Assembly (NCBI RefSeq): GCF_024294785.1
Contig: NZ_JANCLT010000014.1
Location: 1 to 64,000 of the forward strand
Length of the DNA stretch: 64,000 bases
Direction: 5' to 3'
Source: Ectobacillus ponti
GTDB lineage: Bacteria; Bacillota; Bacilli; Bacillales; Bacillaceae_G
Positions within the stretch are counted from its first letter, which is position 1. Each line of letters begins with the position of its first letter. Positions 17,132 through 25,524 of this stretch are shown here, one piece after another. The translations under genes were made by a program, and so were the position numbers. The notes below the pieces were generated by a model. It had not been told where the DNA came from and made no database searches. It saw only the letters and a list, made by a program, of their open reading frames with translations.

Positions 17132-17370
17132 ATAAGCTTTCCCGCACACAAGTGGAAGAATTGACAGAGCAGCTGCGGCTGTACTTTCGTGACGAGGGGC
17201 TGGAGGAAATCGGTAATCTGCAGGCAGAGCAGCTGCTGCACTTTATGGTGCAGCAGCTGGGACCATATCTGTATAACGCCGCCATTACAGATGCGCGTAC
17301 GCTGCTGATGGAGCGCATGCAGGCGATGGAGGACGAACTGTATACACTGGAGAAGCCCCTGCCAAGATAA
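17128..17370 (+). CDS. DUF2164 family protein (80 aa)
   Basis: A short acidic helical protein whose pattern (YFRDEGLEEIGNLQAEQLLHF, then GPYLYNAAITDA) matches DUF2164. It starts with ATGA overlapping the S-component stop, so it is translationally coupled as the last gene of the B12 operon. The molecular role of DUF2164 is unknown. Its place here suggests a link to corrinoid uptake or use, but it may simply share the transcript. Confidence 0.82.
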   Translation: MNKLSRTQVEELTEQLRLYFRDEGLEEIGNLQAEQLLHFMVQQLGPYLYNAAITDARTLLMERMQAMEDELYTLEKPLPR

Positions 17371-17399
17371 CAGACGGAGACCCTCTCCGTCTGTTTTTC
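17370..17399 (+). terminator. Intrinsic terminator of the B12 uptake operon
   Basis: ACAGACGGAGA-CCC-TCTCCGTCTGT followed by TTTTCG. Confidence 0.85.
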
Positions 17400-17476
17400 G
17401 TCATGAAGCAGGAAAAAGGAAAGATATCCCGCTTCTTTGCTATAATAGAGCAAAATGAATGTAGGCGGTGACAAGC

Positions 17477-18964
17477 ATGAAAGAATCAGTTCTCATTGTG
17501 GGCGGCGGGATCGGCGGTCTGACCGCAGGGGCTCTATTAGCCAAAGCGGGGCATCCCGTCACAGTGCTGGAGGCATCGCGGGAATGGGGCGGCTGTGCCG
17601 GGAAGTTCCGCCGCGGCGCTTACACCTTTCCGGTCGGGGCTACGCTTGGCATGGGTTTTGAGCCCGGCGGCATCCATCAGCGGATTTTACAGGATTTGTC
17701 CCTGCAGGCGGATGTGCTGCCCCTGCCAACAGTTATGCGTATTCAAACCCCAAAGCGTACGCTTCACTTTTACCGGGACCGAAAGCGGCACGTGGCGGCA
17801 CTGCAGGAAGCATTTCCGGCCTTCAGCCGGGAAATTGCAGCCTTTTATCAGGAGGTGTACAGGATTGCAGCAGAAATTCGGAAGCTGATGCAGCCGCTGC
17901 CCATTTTGCCTCCATCGACACCAAGAGAGTGGCAGAAGCTGCTGCTCTCGCTGAAGCCAACGTCACTGACCCTGCTGCCGTATTTTCCGCGGACACTGTC
18001 ATATCTCCTGGAAAAGCACGGGCTGCAGGAGGAGGAATTCGTCCATTTCATTGATGGCCAGATTATTGACAGTATGCAGGCGACGAGCGGGCATTGCTCC
18101 CTTTTGCTTGGCTGTTTGGCACTGGACATTTACCACGAGGGTGCATTTTATGTACAAGGCGGGCTGTATACAGTTGCTGAATTGCTCCAGGGAAGCATTG
18201 CCGCAGCAGGCGGAACGACAACATTGGGGCGCCGGGTTACTGAGGTTGCAGGGAGCGGAAAGGGTTGGCAGGTGCGCGACCATCGCGGGAATACATATAA
18301 GGCGGACCATGTCGTTTGCAATGTGCCGATTGCCGCTTTGCCGCAGCTGCTTCCGCAGGAGCTGTATGACAAGCTGCCGCGGCGCCTGCGCAACAAGACA
18401 GAGCTGCCGCAGTGGGGTGCCTTTACACTGTATATGTCTCTAGAGGAGTCAGTTGTGCCGGAAGACGCACCGCTGTTTCAGCAGGTGCTGTTGTCGGAGG
18501 AGGGAGAGATGGCGGAAGGAGAGCATTTGTTTTTGTCGCTTTCCCATTCTGAGGACCGGCTGCGGGCGCCGGAGGGATATCGGACCTTGACAGTTTCGAC
18601 TCATATCGATTTGCAGCCGTGGCAGGAGCGGAGCACCTATGATGAGCTGAAGGAGCAGCTGACGGAAAAAATGCTGCGGGGGGTGCGCACAGTCATGCCA
18701 AGGCTGGATGAAGGGCTGGTGCACCTCATTCCGGGGGCGCCGCGGGCTTGGGAACGGTATACATCGCGTCCGCTCGGCGGTGTGGGGGGCTTGCCGCAGA
18801 CACTGCAGAACGCTTTGTTTCAGAGTGTATCACATCGCACTTCACTGCCGGGACTTTGGCTGTGCGGAGATACCGTATTCCCGGGCGCCGGCACAATCGG
18901 TGTTTCAGTCAGCGGCTACCACGTCTTTCAGTCCATAACCCGATTTAAATATCAATTACCGTAA
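17477..18964 (+). CDS. Phytoene desaturase-family FAD oxidoreductase
   Basis: A 495-residue flavoprotein. The N-terminal dinucleotide motif is IVGGGIGGLTAGALLAKAG with an acidic residue at the end of strand 2 (VLEAS), followed by WGGCAGKFRRGAYTF. The C-terminal FAD motif is LWLCGDTVFPGAGTIGVSVSG. This is the CrtI/CrtN and phytoene-dehydrogenase-like pattern. Without a crtM/crtB neighbour, a carotenoid role is not certain. The ATG follows GGCGGTGACAAGC, and a -10-like TATAAT lies at 17441-17446. It may be cotranscribed with the SDR gene 13 bases downstream. Confidence 0.82.
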   Translation: MKESVLIVGGGIGGLTAGALLAKAGHPVTVLEASREWGGCAGKFRRGAYTFPVGATLGMGFEPGGIHQRILQDLSLQADVLPLPTVMRIQTPKRTLHFYRDRKRHVAALQEAFPAFSREIAAFYQEVYRIAAEIRKLMQPLPILPPSTPREWQKLLLSLKPTSLTLLPYFPRTLSYLLEKHGLQEEEFVHFIDGQIIDSMQATSGHCSLLLGCLALDIYHEGAFYVQGGLYTVAELLQGSIAAAGGTTTLGRRVTEVAGSGKGWQVRDHRGNTYKADHVVCNVPIAALPQLLPQELYDKLPRRLRNKTELPQWGAFTLYMSLEESVVPEDAPLFQQVLLSEEGEMAEGEHLFLSLSHSEDRLRAPEGYRTLTVSTHIDLQPWQERSTYDELKEQLTEKMLRGVRTVMPRLDEGLVHLIPGAPRAWERYTSRPLGGVGGLPQTLQNALFQSVSHRTSLPGLWLCGDTVFPGAGTIGVSVSGYHVFQSITRFKYQLP

Positions 18965-18977
18965 GGGGAGATGAACC

Positions 18978-19724
18978 ATGGATTATACAAATTTGGTTGT
19001 AGTCGTAACCGGCGCCGCAAATGGCATCGGAAAAGCAATTGCCGGGGCCTATGCGGAGCAGGGTGCCGTGGTCATCATAGCAGATCAGGACGCACAGAAC
19101 GGGGAGCAAATTGCAGCCGCCTTGCGTGAAAAGGAAAAGCGTGCTTACTTTTATGAAATTGACCTGCAGCACGTGTCAGCCATCCGGGAAATGTTCCGGG
19201 CAGTCGGAGAGACTTACGGGCCAGTGCGCATCCTGGTCAACAATGCCGGCTTAAGCAAGTTCCGGCCGTTGCTGGAGCTGACAGAGGCGGAGTGGGACGA
19301 AGTGCTGAGTGTGAACCTGCGCAGCTTTGTCTTTGCAGCGCAGGAGTTCGCCAAGCAAAACATCGGAACGTCCTATGGCCGGATTATCAATATTGCTTCC
19401 ACGCGGGCCTTGATGTCTGAGCCCTCCTCAGAAGCGTACGCTGCCTCAAAGGGAGGCATTGTAGCGCTGACGCATGCGTTGGCATTGTCGCTGCAGGAGG
19501 AGCAGATTACCGTAAACTCCATCAGCCCGGGCTGGATTCAGACAACGGATTATGAAGAACTGCGGGTACAGGATCATCTGCAGCATCCATCGCGGCGCGT
19601 GGGAAAGCCGGAGGATATTGCTGCAGCTTGCCTATTCCTGACAGATGAAAGAAACGACTTCATCAACGGGGAGAACATCGTGATTGACGGCGGGATGACG
19701 AAGAAAATGATGTATGAGGAATAA
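18978..19724 (+). CDS. Short-chain dehydrogenase/reductase
   Basis: A 248-residue classical SDR. The cofactor motif is TGAANGIGKA, the structural motif NNAG, and the catalytic Ser/Tyr/Lys fall in INIAST and YAASK. An aspartate after strand 2 (IADQD) favours NAD(H). The substrate is unknown. The ribosome site is AAGGGGAGATGAACC. It follows the phytoene-desaturase-like gene closely, so both may act in one pathway. Confidence 0.87.
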   Translation: MDYTNLVVVVTGAANGIGKAIAGAYAEQGAVVIIADQDAQNGEQIAAALREKEKRAYFYEIDLQHVSAIREMFRAVGETYGPVRILVNNAGLSKFRPLLELTEAEWDEVLSVNLRSFVFAAQEFAKQNIGTSYGRIINIASTRALMSEPSSEAYAASKGGIVALTHALALSLQEEQITVNSISPGWIQTTDYEELRVQDHLQHPSRRVGKPEDIAAACLFLTDERNDFINGENIVIDGGMTKKMMYEE

Positions 19725-19734
19725 GCCCGCCATG

Positions 19735-19820
19735 GGAGGCATAGAGATATAGGGTGTAGAGTCGCGACTACATATTAGTTTGCCTCCGTTGCACTTCTTA
19801 TGATAAGAAGTGCCTTTTTT
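19735..19820 (+). promoter_or_regulatory. Structured leader with terminator before the LysE-family exporter
   Basis: GGAGGCA (19735-19741) pairs with TGCCTCC (19781-19787) around an inner TGTAG/CTACA stem enclosing GTCGCGAC. A strong intrinsic terminator, GCACTTCTTA-TGA-TAAGAAGTGC plus CTTTTTT, follows at 19791-19820, 15 bases before the exporter start. The piece AGAGTCGCGACTACATATTAGT resembles the first segment (AGAGGTGCGA...AGTA) of lysine riboswitches, but the remaining helices are absent. It could be a shortened regulatory RNA, a remnant, or just the terminator of the SDR gene. Confidence 0.5.
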
Positions 19821-19834
19821 GTGGAGAGGAGAGA

Positions 19835-20458
19835 TTGGAATTGTTTGCAGCTATTGCACATGGATTTGTACTGGCGTTCGGGCTCATCTTGCCGCTCGGG
19901 GCGCAAAATGTATTTGTGTTTCATCAGGGAGCCGGCCAGCCGCGCTTCCGGCGGGCGCTGCCGGTCATTATTACAGCGGGTCTGTGTGATACCTGTTTGA
20001 TTTTGCTGGCCGTTCTTGGGGTGTCAGTTCTCATTTTGACGCTTCAATGGCTGAAGCTGTTGTTGTTTACTATTGGTCTGTTCTTCTTGCTGTACATGGG
20101 CTGGAGCGTGTGGCGCAGTGCTCCTGCTTCTCTAAGCGGGAAACAGGAGCCGCTGGGGCCCCGCAAGCAAATTGCCTTTGCAATGTCTGTGTCTCTGTTG
20201 AATCCGCATGCCATACTTGACACAGTCGGCGTCATCGGGACAAGCTCGCTTGCATACACAGGGGGAGAAAAAGCGCTGTTTACGCTTGCATGCATCTGTG
20301 TATCCTGGCTCTGGTTTTTCGGGCTGGCCCTGGGAGGACGTGTGTTGGGGGCGAGGGATACAACAGGAAAATGGATTGTCCTGCTCAATAAGCTGTCTGC
20401 CTGCATCATCTGGGGTGTGGCTGTCTATATTGCCCTGCAGCTGCTGCGGGAATTTTGA
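19835..20458 (+). CDS. LysE/RhtB-family amino-acid exporter
   Basis: A 207-residue membrane protein with six hydrophobic helices and the family signature GLILPLGAQNVFVFHQG near the N-terminus, where LysE-type exporters have PLGAQN. The GLCDT segment and SLLNPHAILD fit the LysE/ArgO branch, which exports lysine or arginine. The TTG at 19835 follows AGAGGAGAGA; a TTG two codons on is a possible alternative. The preceding terminator implies regulated expression. Confidence 0.87.
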   Translation: MELFAAIAHGFVLAFGLILPLGAQNVFVFHQGAGQPRFRRALPVIITAGLCDTCLILLAVLGVSVLILTLQWLKLLLFTIGLFFLLYMGWSVWRSAPASLSGKQEPLGPRKQIAFAMSVSLLNPHAILDTVGVIGTSSLAYTGGEKALFTLACICVSWLWFFGLALGGRVLGARDTTGKWIVLLNKLSACIIWGVAVYIALQLLREF

Positions 20459-20551
20459 CAAGAAATCTTCATATCTCGCCAAAGAGGAAAGAACACCGGG
20501 TGCTATAATAGTAACACATATAGACTTTTCTCTCTTTGAGGTGACGTATAA

Positions 20552-21274
20552 ATGAAGCTGTTGATTCCGAACCAGCACGGGGCGTGGAGCATGCTGGTGA
20601 TGCCATTTTTGTTCGGTGTGATTGCAGGGAATCCGTCCTGGCACCACATCGCTTTGTTCTTTGCCTGGCTGTTTATGTATCTCGGAACATATCCGTTTCT
20701 GATGTATCTGAAGCAGCGGCGCAAGAAGCATTTTCTGCACTGGGCCGTATTTTATATGGGGGCAGCAACCCCGTTTGGGATTCTTGCGCTCCTTCACGAG
20801 TGGCGGATTGTGTATGCGGCGTTGGCCATGCTGCCGTTGTTTTTCGTGAATATGTACTTTGCGAAAAAGAAGCAGGAACGGGCCCTGCTCAACGATGCTG
20901 CAGCGATTTTGACCTTCTGCATCGGCGGCATGATGAGCTACTTATTCGGAACCGGGTACATGGATGAAGCAGCTTGGTGGATTCTGTTATCTTGCTTTTG
21001 CTTCTTCATGGGAAGCACCTTCTACGTGAAGACAATGATTCGTGAGAAAAACAGTCCGGCGTATCGGTACGTGTCTTGGGGATATCACCTTGCGTTGACT
21101 GCGGGCGCCTTGTTCCTTTCGCCTTATCTGGCATTGGCCTTTTTGCCAAGTCTGCTGCGGGCTTTGTTTTTCTACGGCAAAAACATGCCAGCTTTAAAGG
21201 TCGGCGTTTGGGAAATTGCAAACTCTGTTTATTTCACGCTGACCCTTACCGTGTTTATGAAGTCAGTTTCATAA
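20552..21274 (+). CDS. YwiC-like membrane protein
   Basis: A 240-residue polytopic membrane protein with about seven helices, starting LLIPNQHGAWSMLVMPF. The NQHGAW motif defines the YwiC-like family, distantly related to UbiA prenyltransferases and found beside nitrate or cytochrome genes in some Bacillus. No catalytic DxxxD pair was confirmed. The ribosome site is TTTGAGGTGACGTATAA. It is monocistronic with its own terminator. Confidence 0.85.
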   Translation: MKLLIPNQHGAWSMLVMPFLFGVIAGNPSWHHIALFFAWLFMYLGTYPFLMYLKQRRKKHFLHWAVFYMGAATPFGILALLHEWRIVYAALAMLPLFFVNMYFAKKKQERALLNDAAAILTFCIGGMMSYLFGTGYMDEAAWWILLSCFCFFMGSTFYVKTMIREKNSPAYRYVSWGYHLALTAGALFLSPYLALAFLPSLLRALFFYGKNMPALKVGVWEIANSVYFTLTLTVFMKSVS

Positions 21275-21275
21275 G

Positions 21276-21307
21276 AAAAGCAGCATCCCGGAGGATGCTG
21301 CTTTTTT
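21276..21307. terminator. Bidirectional intrinsic terminator
   Basis: AAAAGCAGCATCC and GGATGCTGCTTTT pair around four bases, followed by T residues on both strands. It serves the YwiC-like gene and the small minus-strand gene, whose stop codon it borders. Confidence 0.85.
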
Positions 21308-21500
21308 ATTCCTGTGATAAAACTTGGGCAGTGCTGTCGCACTGATGCAGTGCATTTTGGACAGCCTGCAGCGACTGCTCGATACGTTGGCGGTTATCTG
21401 ATTTTTCTACAGTATCCAGTGCGCTTTGCAGGCAGGATACCGCTTCATTCAGCGCAGAGCAAGAATCCTGCACATGGCCTCGGGCATTTTTTTGTTGCAT
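21306..21500 (-). CDS. Small helical protein (64 aa), unknown
   Basis: An ATG with AAAGGAGGGATGTTGT upstream and a charged, glutamine-rich, helical product (LQSALDTVEKSDNRQRIEQSL) with three cysteines. No family was recognised. The excellent ribosome site and the shared terminator support a real gene. Confidence 0.65.
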   Translation of the reverse strand: MQQKNARGHVQDSCSALNEAVSCLQSALDTVEKSDNRQRIEQSLQAVQNALHQCDSTAQVLSQE

Positions 21501-21586
21501 ACAACATCCCTCCTTTGTTGGTTTACCCTTGTAGTATGGGTCAGAAATTGGAAAAATATGAAGGGTTTATGCGGAAAGTTGTGGCG

Positions 21587-21616
21587 AAAAAAGGACATGC
21601 AGATTCGCATGTCCTT
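21587..21616 (-). terminator. Intrinsic terminator downstream of the beta-lactamase-family gene
   Basis: AAAGGACATGC pairs with GCATGTCCTTT around six bases; on the minus strand it is followed by TTTTTTCG. It lies about 150 bases beyond the stop at 21769. The stretch 21617-21768 has no gene I can support. Confidence 0.65.
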
Positions 21617-21768
21617 TGTCATCAGAAACAGCGCGGCGCTGTCTCTGCAAAAGCGGAGCAAACACCTCCATCACCAGGTGCCTGCTTGGGTGTTAAAGGA
21701 ATGTCCCAGCTAGAACAAACGATAGCGTAACACGGCTGCTGTCAGCGTGTCAAAAGGAAATCAGTGGG

Positions 21769-23037
21769 TTATGACTTCAGCAAGGCCCCGGTAATTTGGC
21801 GGTATGCTTCTACCATAGCAGCATCTGTTTCCGCCCGTTCGATGGCGCGGGAGGAGAACTGGACAATGACCATTTCTGCAGCCGGGTCGATATAGAGCCG
21901 CTGGCCATAGCTTCCCATCACTTCAAATGCCCCGTGCTCATTGTTTGTCAGCCACCATTGATTGTGGTAGGAATAGTCCGGGCGTTTGGCGGCAGCTGTG
22001 CTGCGGGAAAATATCTCTTGATCCCCGTGCTGCCGAATCTCTTGCACAACCGCAGCAGGAATCACCCGTTTGCTGTGATAGGAGCCGTTTCGCAGCATCA
22101 TTTGGCCAAAGCGCCCCATGTCGCGCAGGGTGGCATTGAAGCCGGCGCTTGCCTGTTCGGCGCCTGTTGGGTCTGTCACATACATCGCGTCCTGTTCAGC
22201 TCCCAGCTTCCTCCAAATGCGTGTGCTGACCAAGTCGGAAAGAGAGCGGCCGGTCACCCGGCGCAGCACGGCGGCCAATGTCTCTGTGGACCCATTGTTA
22301 TAGGCAAAGGCTGCACCGGGCGAGTCTGTTTCCCGGGCCTCGCGCAGCATGCCCAGGATCGAATCCGGCCCTTCGTAGCCGAAGGGGCGGGGCAGCTGAT
22401 GGGAGGCCAAGTACAGCTGGGCATCCTGATTGGCCAATCCTTCCTGCTGGAAGCCGTGGGTAGGGTACATGGCACTCACCTGCATGTCGAGCAGCTGCTG
22501 GAGCGTCGCTTTGCCAAAAGGGGTACCGCGTAATTCCGGGACATACTCGGCAGCAGAAGCGGACAGGCTCAGCTTCTTCTCCCCGGTCAGCAGGGAAACG
22601 AGAAGCCCGGTGAACACCTTGCTGACAGAGGCCATTCCATGCAAATCTGAAGACTTCATATCGTGAAAGTACGTTTCATATACAATTTTTCCTTCATGCA
22701 AAACAAGAAAGCCGTCTGTGTCAGCTGAACGCAGCAGCTCTTCCAAGGGAACGGTGTTTCCCTGTTCATCCTGCACCGGCAGCCGCTGCAGCGATAATGG
22801 CTGATATAGGAAAGGAACCGTGAGTGCAGCTCCGCGTTTTACTTCTTTTGTTGTTGTCATATCCTTCATGTGCAGCATCGCCGGCCTCATCTGATTGGGC
22901 TGCAGCCAATTGATACCTGCTGCAGAAGTGCTGCTTTTTGAAATTTCGGCACTGGAGGACGAAGACCCTGGCAACTGGCTGCAGGACGTGCAGACGGCCA
23001 GCATGGCGGAGAGGAGTATGAGACGCTTCTTTTTCAC
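21769..23037 (-). CDS. Beta-lactamase-family serine hydrolase, probable lipoprotein
   Basis: A 422-residue extracellular hydrolase of the class C beta-lactamase/6-aminohexanoate-dimer hydrolase group. The nucleophile motif is SVSK (in GMASVSKVFTG) and the second motif YNN in FAYNNGST; QRLYIDPAAEM fits the C-terminal strand. The N-terminus KKKRLILLSAMLAVCTSCS looks like a lipoprotein signal, although the -3 residue before Cys is atypical. I start at the GTG at 23037 because GGAAGGACAACAG precedes it; an in-frame ATG 23 codons upstream has no ribosome site. It may act on cell-wall peptides or esters; the substrate is unknown. Confidence 0.83.
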   Translation of the reverse strand: MKKKRLILLSAMLAVCTSCSQLPGSSSSSAEISKSSTSAAGINWLQPNQMRPAMLHMKDMTTTKEVKRGAALTVPFLYQPLSLQRLPVQDEQGNTVPLEELLRSADTDGFLVLHEGKIVYETYFHDMKSSDLHGMASVSKVFTGLLVSLLTGEKKLSLSASAAEYVPELRGTPFGKATLQQLLDMQVSAMYPTHGFQQEGLANQDAQLYLASHQLPRPFGYEGPDSILGMLREARETDSPGAAFAYNNGSTETLAAVLRRVTGRSLSDLVSTRIWRKLGAEQDAMYVTDPTGAEQASAGFNATLRDMGRFGQMMLRNGSYHSKRVIPAAVVQEIRQHGDQEIFSRSTAAAKRPDYSYHNQWWLTNNEHGAFEVMGSYGQRLYIDPAAEMVIVQFSSRAIERAETDAAMVEAYRQITGALLKS

Positions 23038-23145
23038 CTGTTGTCCTTCCTTTCTTTCGCTTGGCGCTCTTTGTTTTACGATAGCATGAAATATACAGAA
23101 AGACAAAAAGACAGGAAAAAGTCTGAAAATTTAAATGGAATTATA

Positions 23146-23157
23146 TACCATATGGTA
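23146..23157. promoter_or_regulatory. 12-bp palindrome between divergent genes, possible operator
   Basis: TACCATATGGTA is a perfect dyad in an AT-rich region 43 bases upstream of the hydrolase start and 109 upstream of the beta-lactamase-family start. A half-matching CcpA-like sequence, TTGAAACGCTTACA, follows at about 23170. No regulator gene is adjacent. Confidence 0.35.
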
Positions 23158-23199
23158 GTACAATATATTTTGAAACGCTTACACAAAAAGGGGGAGAGC

Positions 23200-24099
23200 A
23201 TGATGAAGCTCGAATCAGGAATTTCTGCTGTGGTGCTTCCAAATGGGGAGACGATTGCATACCGGAAAGCCGGTTCTGGGGAACAGATAGTAATGCTCGT
23301 GCACGGCAATATGACGTCGTCCAAGCACTGGGATGTGCTGATGGAACGTCTGCAGGATGAATACACCATCTACGCGCCGGATTTGCGCGGCTTTGGGGCT
23401 TCCACCTATCAGCAGCCGATCAGCTCGCTGAAGGAGTTCTCCGAGGATGTAAAGCAGTTCGCGGACGCTTTGGGGCTGCAGCGCTTTTCTATTGCCGGCT
23501 GGTCCACCGGCGGCGGAATTGGCATGCAATTTGCAATCGATTATCCGGAACGGGTCGAGAAGCTTGTTCTCATCGAATCTGTCGGCATTCAAGGATATCC
23601 GATTCTGAAAAAGGATGCGGCCGGCCAGCCGGTCTTGGGCGAATTCTTGACAACAAAGGAAGAGATTGCTGCAGACCCGGTGCAGGTGGCGCCCGTGCTG
23701 CAGGCGCTGCAAAACCGCGACAAGGAATTTTACCGCGCTCTTTGGAACCTCGTGATTTATACGCATAAGCAACCGGAGCCGGACCACTATGAGGAATATC
23801 TGGAGGACATGCTGACGCAGCGCAACCTGGTGGATGTGGACTACGCCCTTGCGACCTTCAACATTTCTGAAGAGCATAACGGTGTGGTTGCGGGAACGGG
23901 AGAAGTGCGGAAGCTGAATGCGCCGACTCTTGTGATTCAGGGAGCGCGGGATTACGTTGTGCCGCCAGCAATGGGGGAAGGCATCGCCAAAGCCGTGCCG
24001 CAGGCCGAGTATGTCCTGCTGCCGGATTGCGGGCATTCTCCGCTTGTCGATTGTCTCGATGCGCTTGTCAACACGATAAACTCTTTCCTGAAGGGATAA
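23200..24099 (+). CDS. Alpha/beta hydrolase
   Basis: A 299-residue hydrolase. The oxyanion region is VHGNMTSSKHW, the nucleophile elbow GWSTGGGIG (serine), the acid probably in GARDYVVPP, and the histidine in PDCGHSPLVD. It resembles YisY/epoxide-hydrolase-like cytosolic enzymes; the substrate is unknown. The ATG at 23200 follows AAGGGGGAGAGC. It is divergent from the beta-lactamase-family gene. Confidence 0.87.
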   Translation: MMKLESGISAVVLPNGETIAYRKAGSGEQIVMLVHGNMTSSKHWDVLMERLQDEYTIYAPDLRGFGASTYQQPISSLKEFSEDVKQFADALGLQRFSIAGWSTGGGIGMQFAIDYPERVEKLVLIESVGIQGYPILKKDAAGQPVLGEFLTTKEEIAADPVQVAPVLQALQNRDKEFYRALWNLVIYTHKQPEPDHYEEYLEDMLTQRNLVDVDYALATFNISEEHNGVVAGTGEVRKLNAPTLVIQGARDYVVPPAMGEGIAKAVPQAEYVLLPDCGHSPLVDCLDALVNTINSFLKG

Positions 24100-24100
24100 C

Positions 24101-24130
24101 AACCAGCCGTGTGCTGGTTTTCTTTTTTCT
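24101..24130 (+). terminator. Intrinsic terminator
   Basis: AACCAGC-CGTGT-GCTGGTT followed by TTCTTTTTTC just after the hydrolase gene. Confidence 0.75.
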
Positions 24131-24194
24131 ATCACGGTGAGCCGTCCTGCATGTATAATAGAACAGTTGACTCAAAATGCAGGAGTGAAGGCAA

Positions 24195-25370
24195 TTGAAA
24201 AACTATACCTTTTGGATCATGGTCAGTATTGTAGCGATTTCAGGCATATCCCAAGGCATGCTGCTGCCGGCCATCGCCATGATTTTTGAACAGCAGGGCA
24301 TCAGCTCCAGCTTTAACGGCATGCATGCAACAGGCATGTATATTGGCATTCTGCTCATTTCGCCGTTTCTGGAAAAGCCGATGCAGCGTTTCGGGATGAA
24401 GCCGCTTATTGTCATTGGCGGACTAATGGTCGTCATCTCGCTGTTTTTGTTCACCCAACTCTCTTCGTTCTGGATTTGGTTCGCCCTTCGCCTTGCGATT
24501 GGTGTCGGAGACCATATGCTGCATGTCGGCACGCAGACATGGATTACCACGACGGCGCAACCGGAACGGGTGGGCAAGAATGTTGCCCTGTACGGAGCTT
24601 CCTTCGGCATCGGCTTTGCTTTGGGGCCGTATTTGGCGAGTACAGTAAAGTACGGTTTATCAACACCTTTCCTTGTATCTTCCATTCTTTGTTTGATCGG
24701 ATGGCTGCTTGTGCTGCCGGCGCGAAACGCTTTCCCGGAGCAGGAAGGCGCGGTGAAGGAAACATCCTCTGCGTCCCGCTATAAGAGTGTGCTCTCCTAT
24801 GGCTGGATTGCCCTGCTGGCGCCGTTCGTATATGGCTTGCTGGAGGCGATGCTCAACAGTAATCTTCCTGTATATGCACTTCGAACGGGGCTGTCCGTGG
24901 AGCAAATATCCTTCCTGCTGCCGGCCTTTGCCATCGGCAGCCTGATTACACAGGTGCCGCTCGGCGTGCTGAGTGACCGCTTCGGCCGGGGCCGCCTGCT
25001 GACATGGATCTTCAGCTGCAGTGCGGTTGTGTTCCTGTTGGCGGCCTTCCTGGATCATTACTACTGGGTGCTGTTTGGCCTGATCCTCCTGGCCGGCATG
25101 ATCGTGGGCTCCTGTTTCTCGCTTGGGCTTGGCTACATGACCGACCTGCTGCCGAGGTACTTGCTGCCGGCAGGCAATATCTTATGCGGCATCGCGTTCA
25201 GCTGCGGCAGCATCACCGGCCCGATTTTCGGCGGGCTCTTCATTGAAAACGTGCGGCAGATCAGCTTTTTCATCTGCATCACCATCCTGCTTGGACTGGT
25301 GGCCGCCGTGTATGCGGTGAAGCTGAAAAGACAGGAGGAAGCTGTCCCTGCGAAAGCGGAGAGTTTTTAA
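24195..25370 (+). CDS. MFS transporter (YfkF/multidrug-like)
   Basis: A 391-residue transporter with twelve predicted helices. The loop 2-3 motif is degenerate, but the second-half motif GVLSDRFGRGRLL is clear, and GYMTDLLPRYLLPAG suits the YfkF/multidrug efflux type. The TTG start follows CAGGAGTGAAGGCAA. It probably exports small drugs or metabolites; no regulator is adjacent. Confidence 0.87.
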   Translation: MKNYTFWIMVSIVAISGISQGMLLPAIAMIFEQQGISSSFNGMHATGMYIGILLISPFLEKPMQRFGMKPLIVIGGLMVVISLFLFTQLSSFWIWFALRLAIGVGDHMLHVGTQTWITTTAQPERVGKNVALYGASFGIGFALGPYLASTVKYGLSTPFLVSSILCLIGWLLVLPARNAFPEQEGAVKETSSASRYKSVLSYGWIALLAPFVYGLLEAMLNSNLPVYALRTGLSVEQISFLLPAFAIGSLITQVPLGVLSDRFGRGRLLTWIFSCSAVVFLLAAFLDHYYWVLFGLILLAGMIVGSCFSLGLGYMTDLLPRYLLPAGNILCGIAFSCGSITGPIFGGLFIENVRQISFFICITILLGLVAAVYAVKLKRQEEAVPAKAESF

Positions 25371-25393
25371 GCCGGCTGGAGCCGGCTTTTTTC
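25369..25393 (+). terminator. Intrinsic terminator
   Basis: AGCCGGC-TGGA-GCCGGCT with a run of T residues directly after the MFS stop codon. Confidence 0.8.
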
Positions 25394-25524
25394 ATGGGCC
25401 GGGCCAGTTTTTCCTTTTGTGCATACCGCAACAGCTTCACTCTTTTCTTGCATGGGATGAGAAAATGTTGGAATATAGGAAAGGTGCAAATCGGGACAAG
25501 CTATGAGAAAAAGGAGGACAGGAT

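Noticed and set aside
19735..19834. Full lysine riboswitch
   Set aside because: Only the first segment looks similar; the required five-helix junction of about 170 bases is not there.
23169..23184. CcpA cre site TTGAAACGCTTACA before the hydrolase
   Set aside because: Two mismatches in the conserved first half; kept only as a remark.
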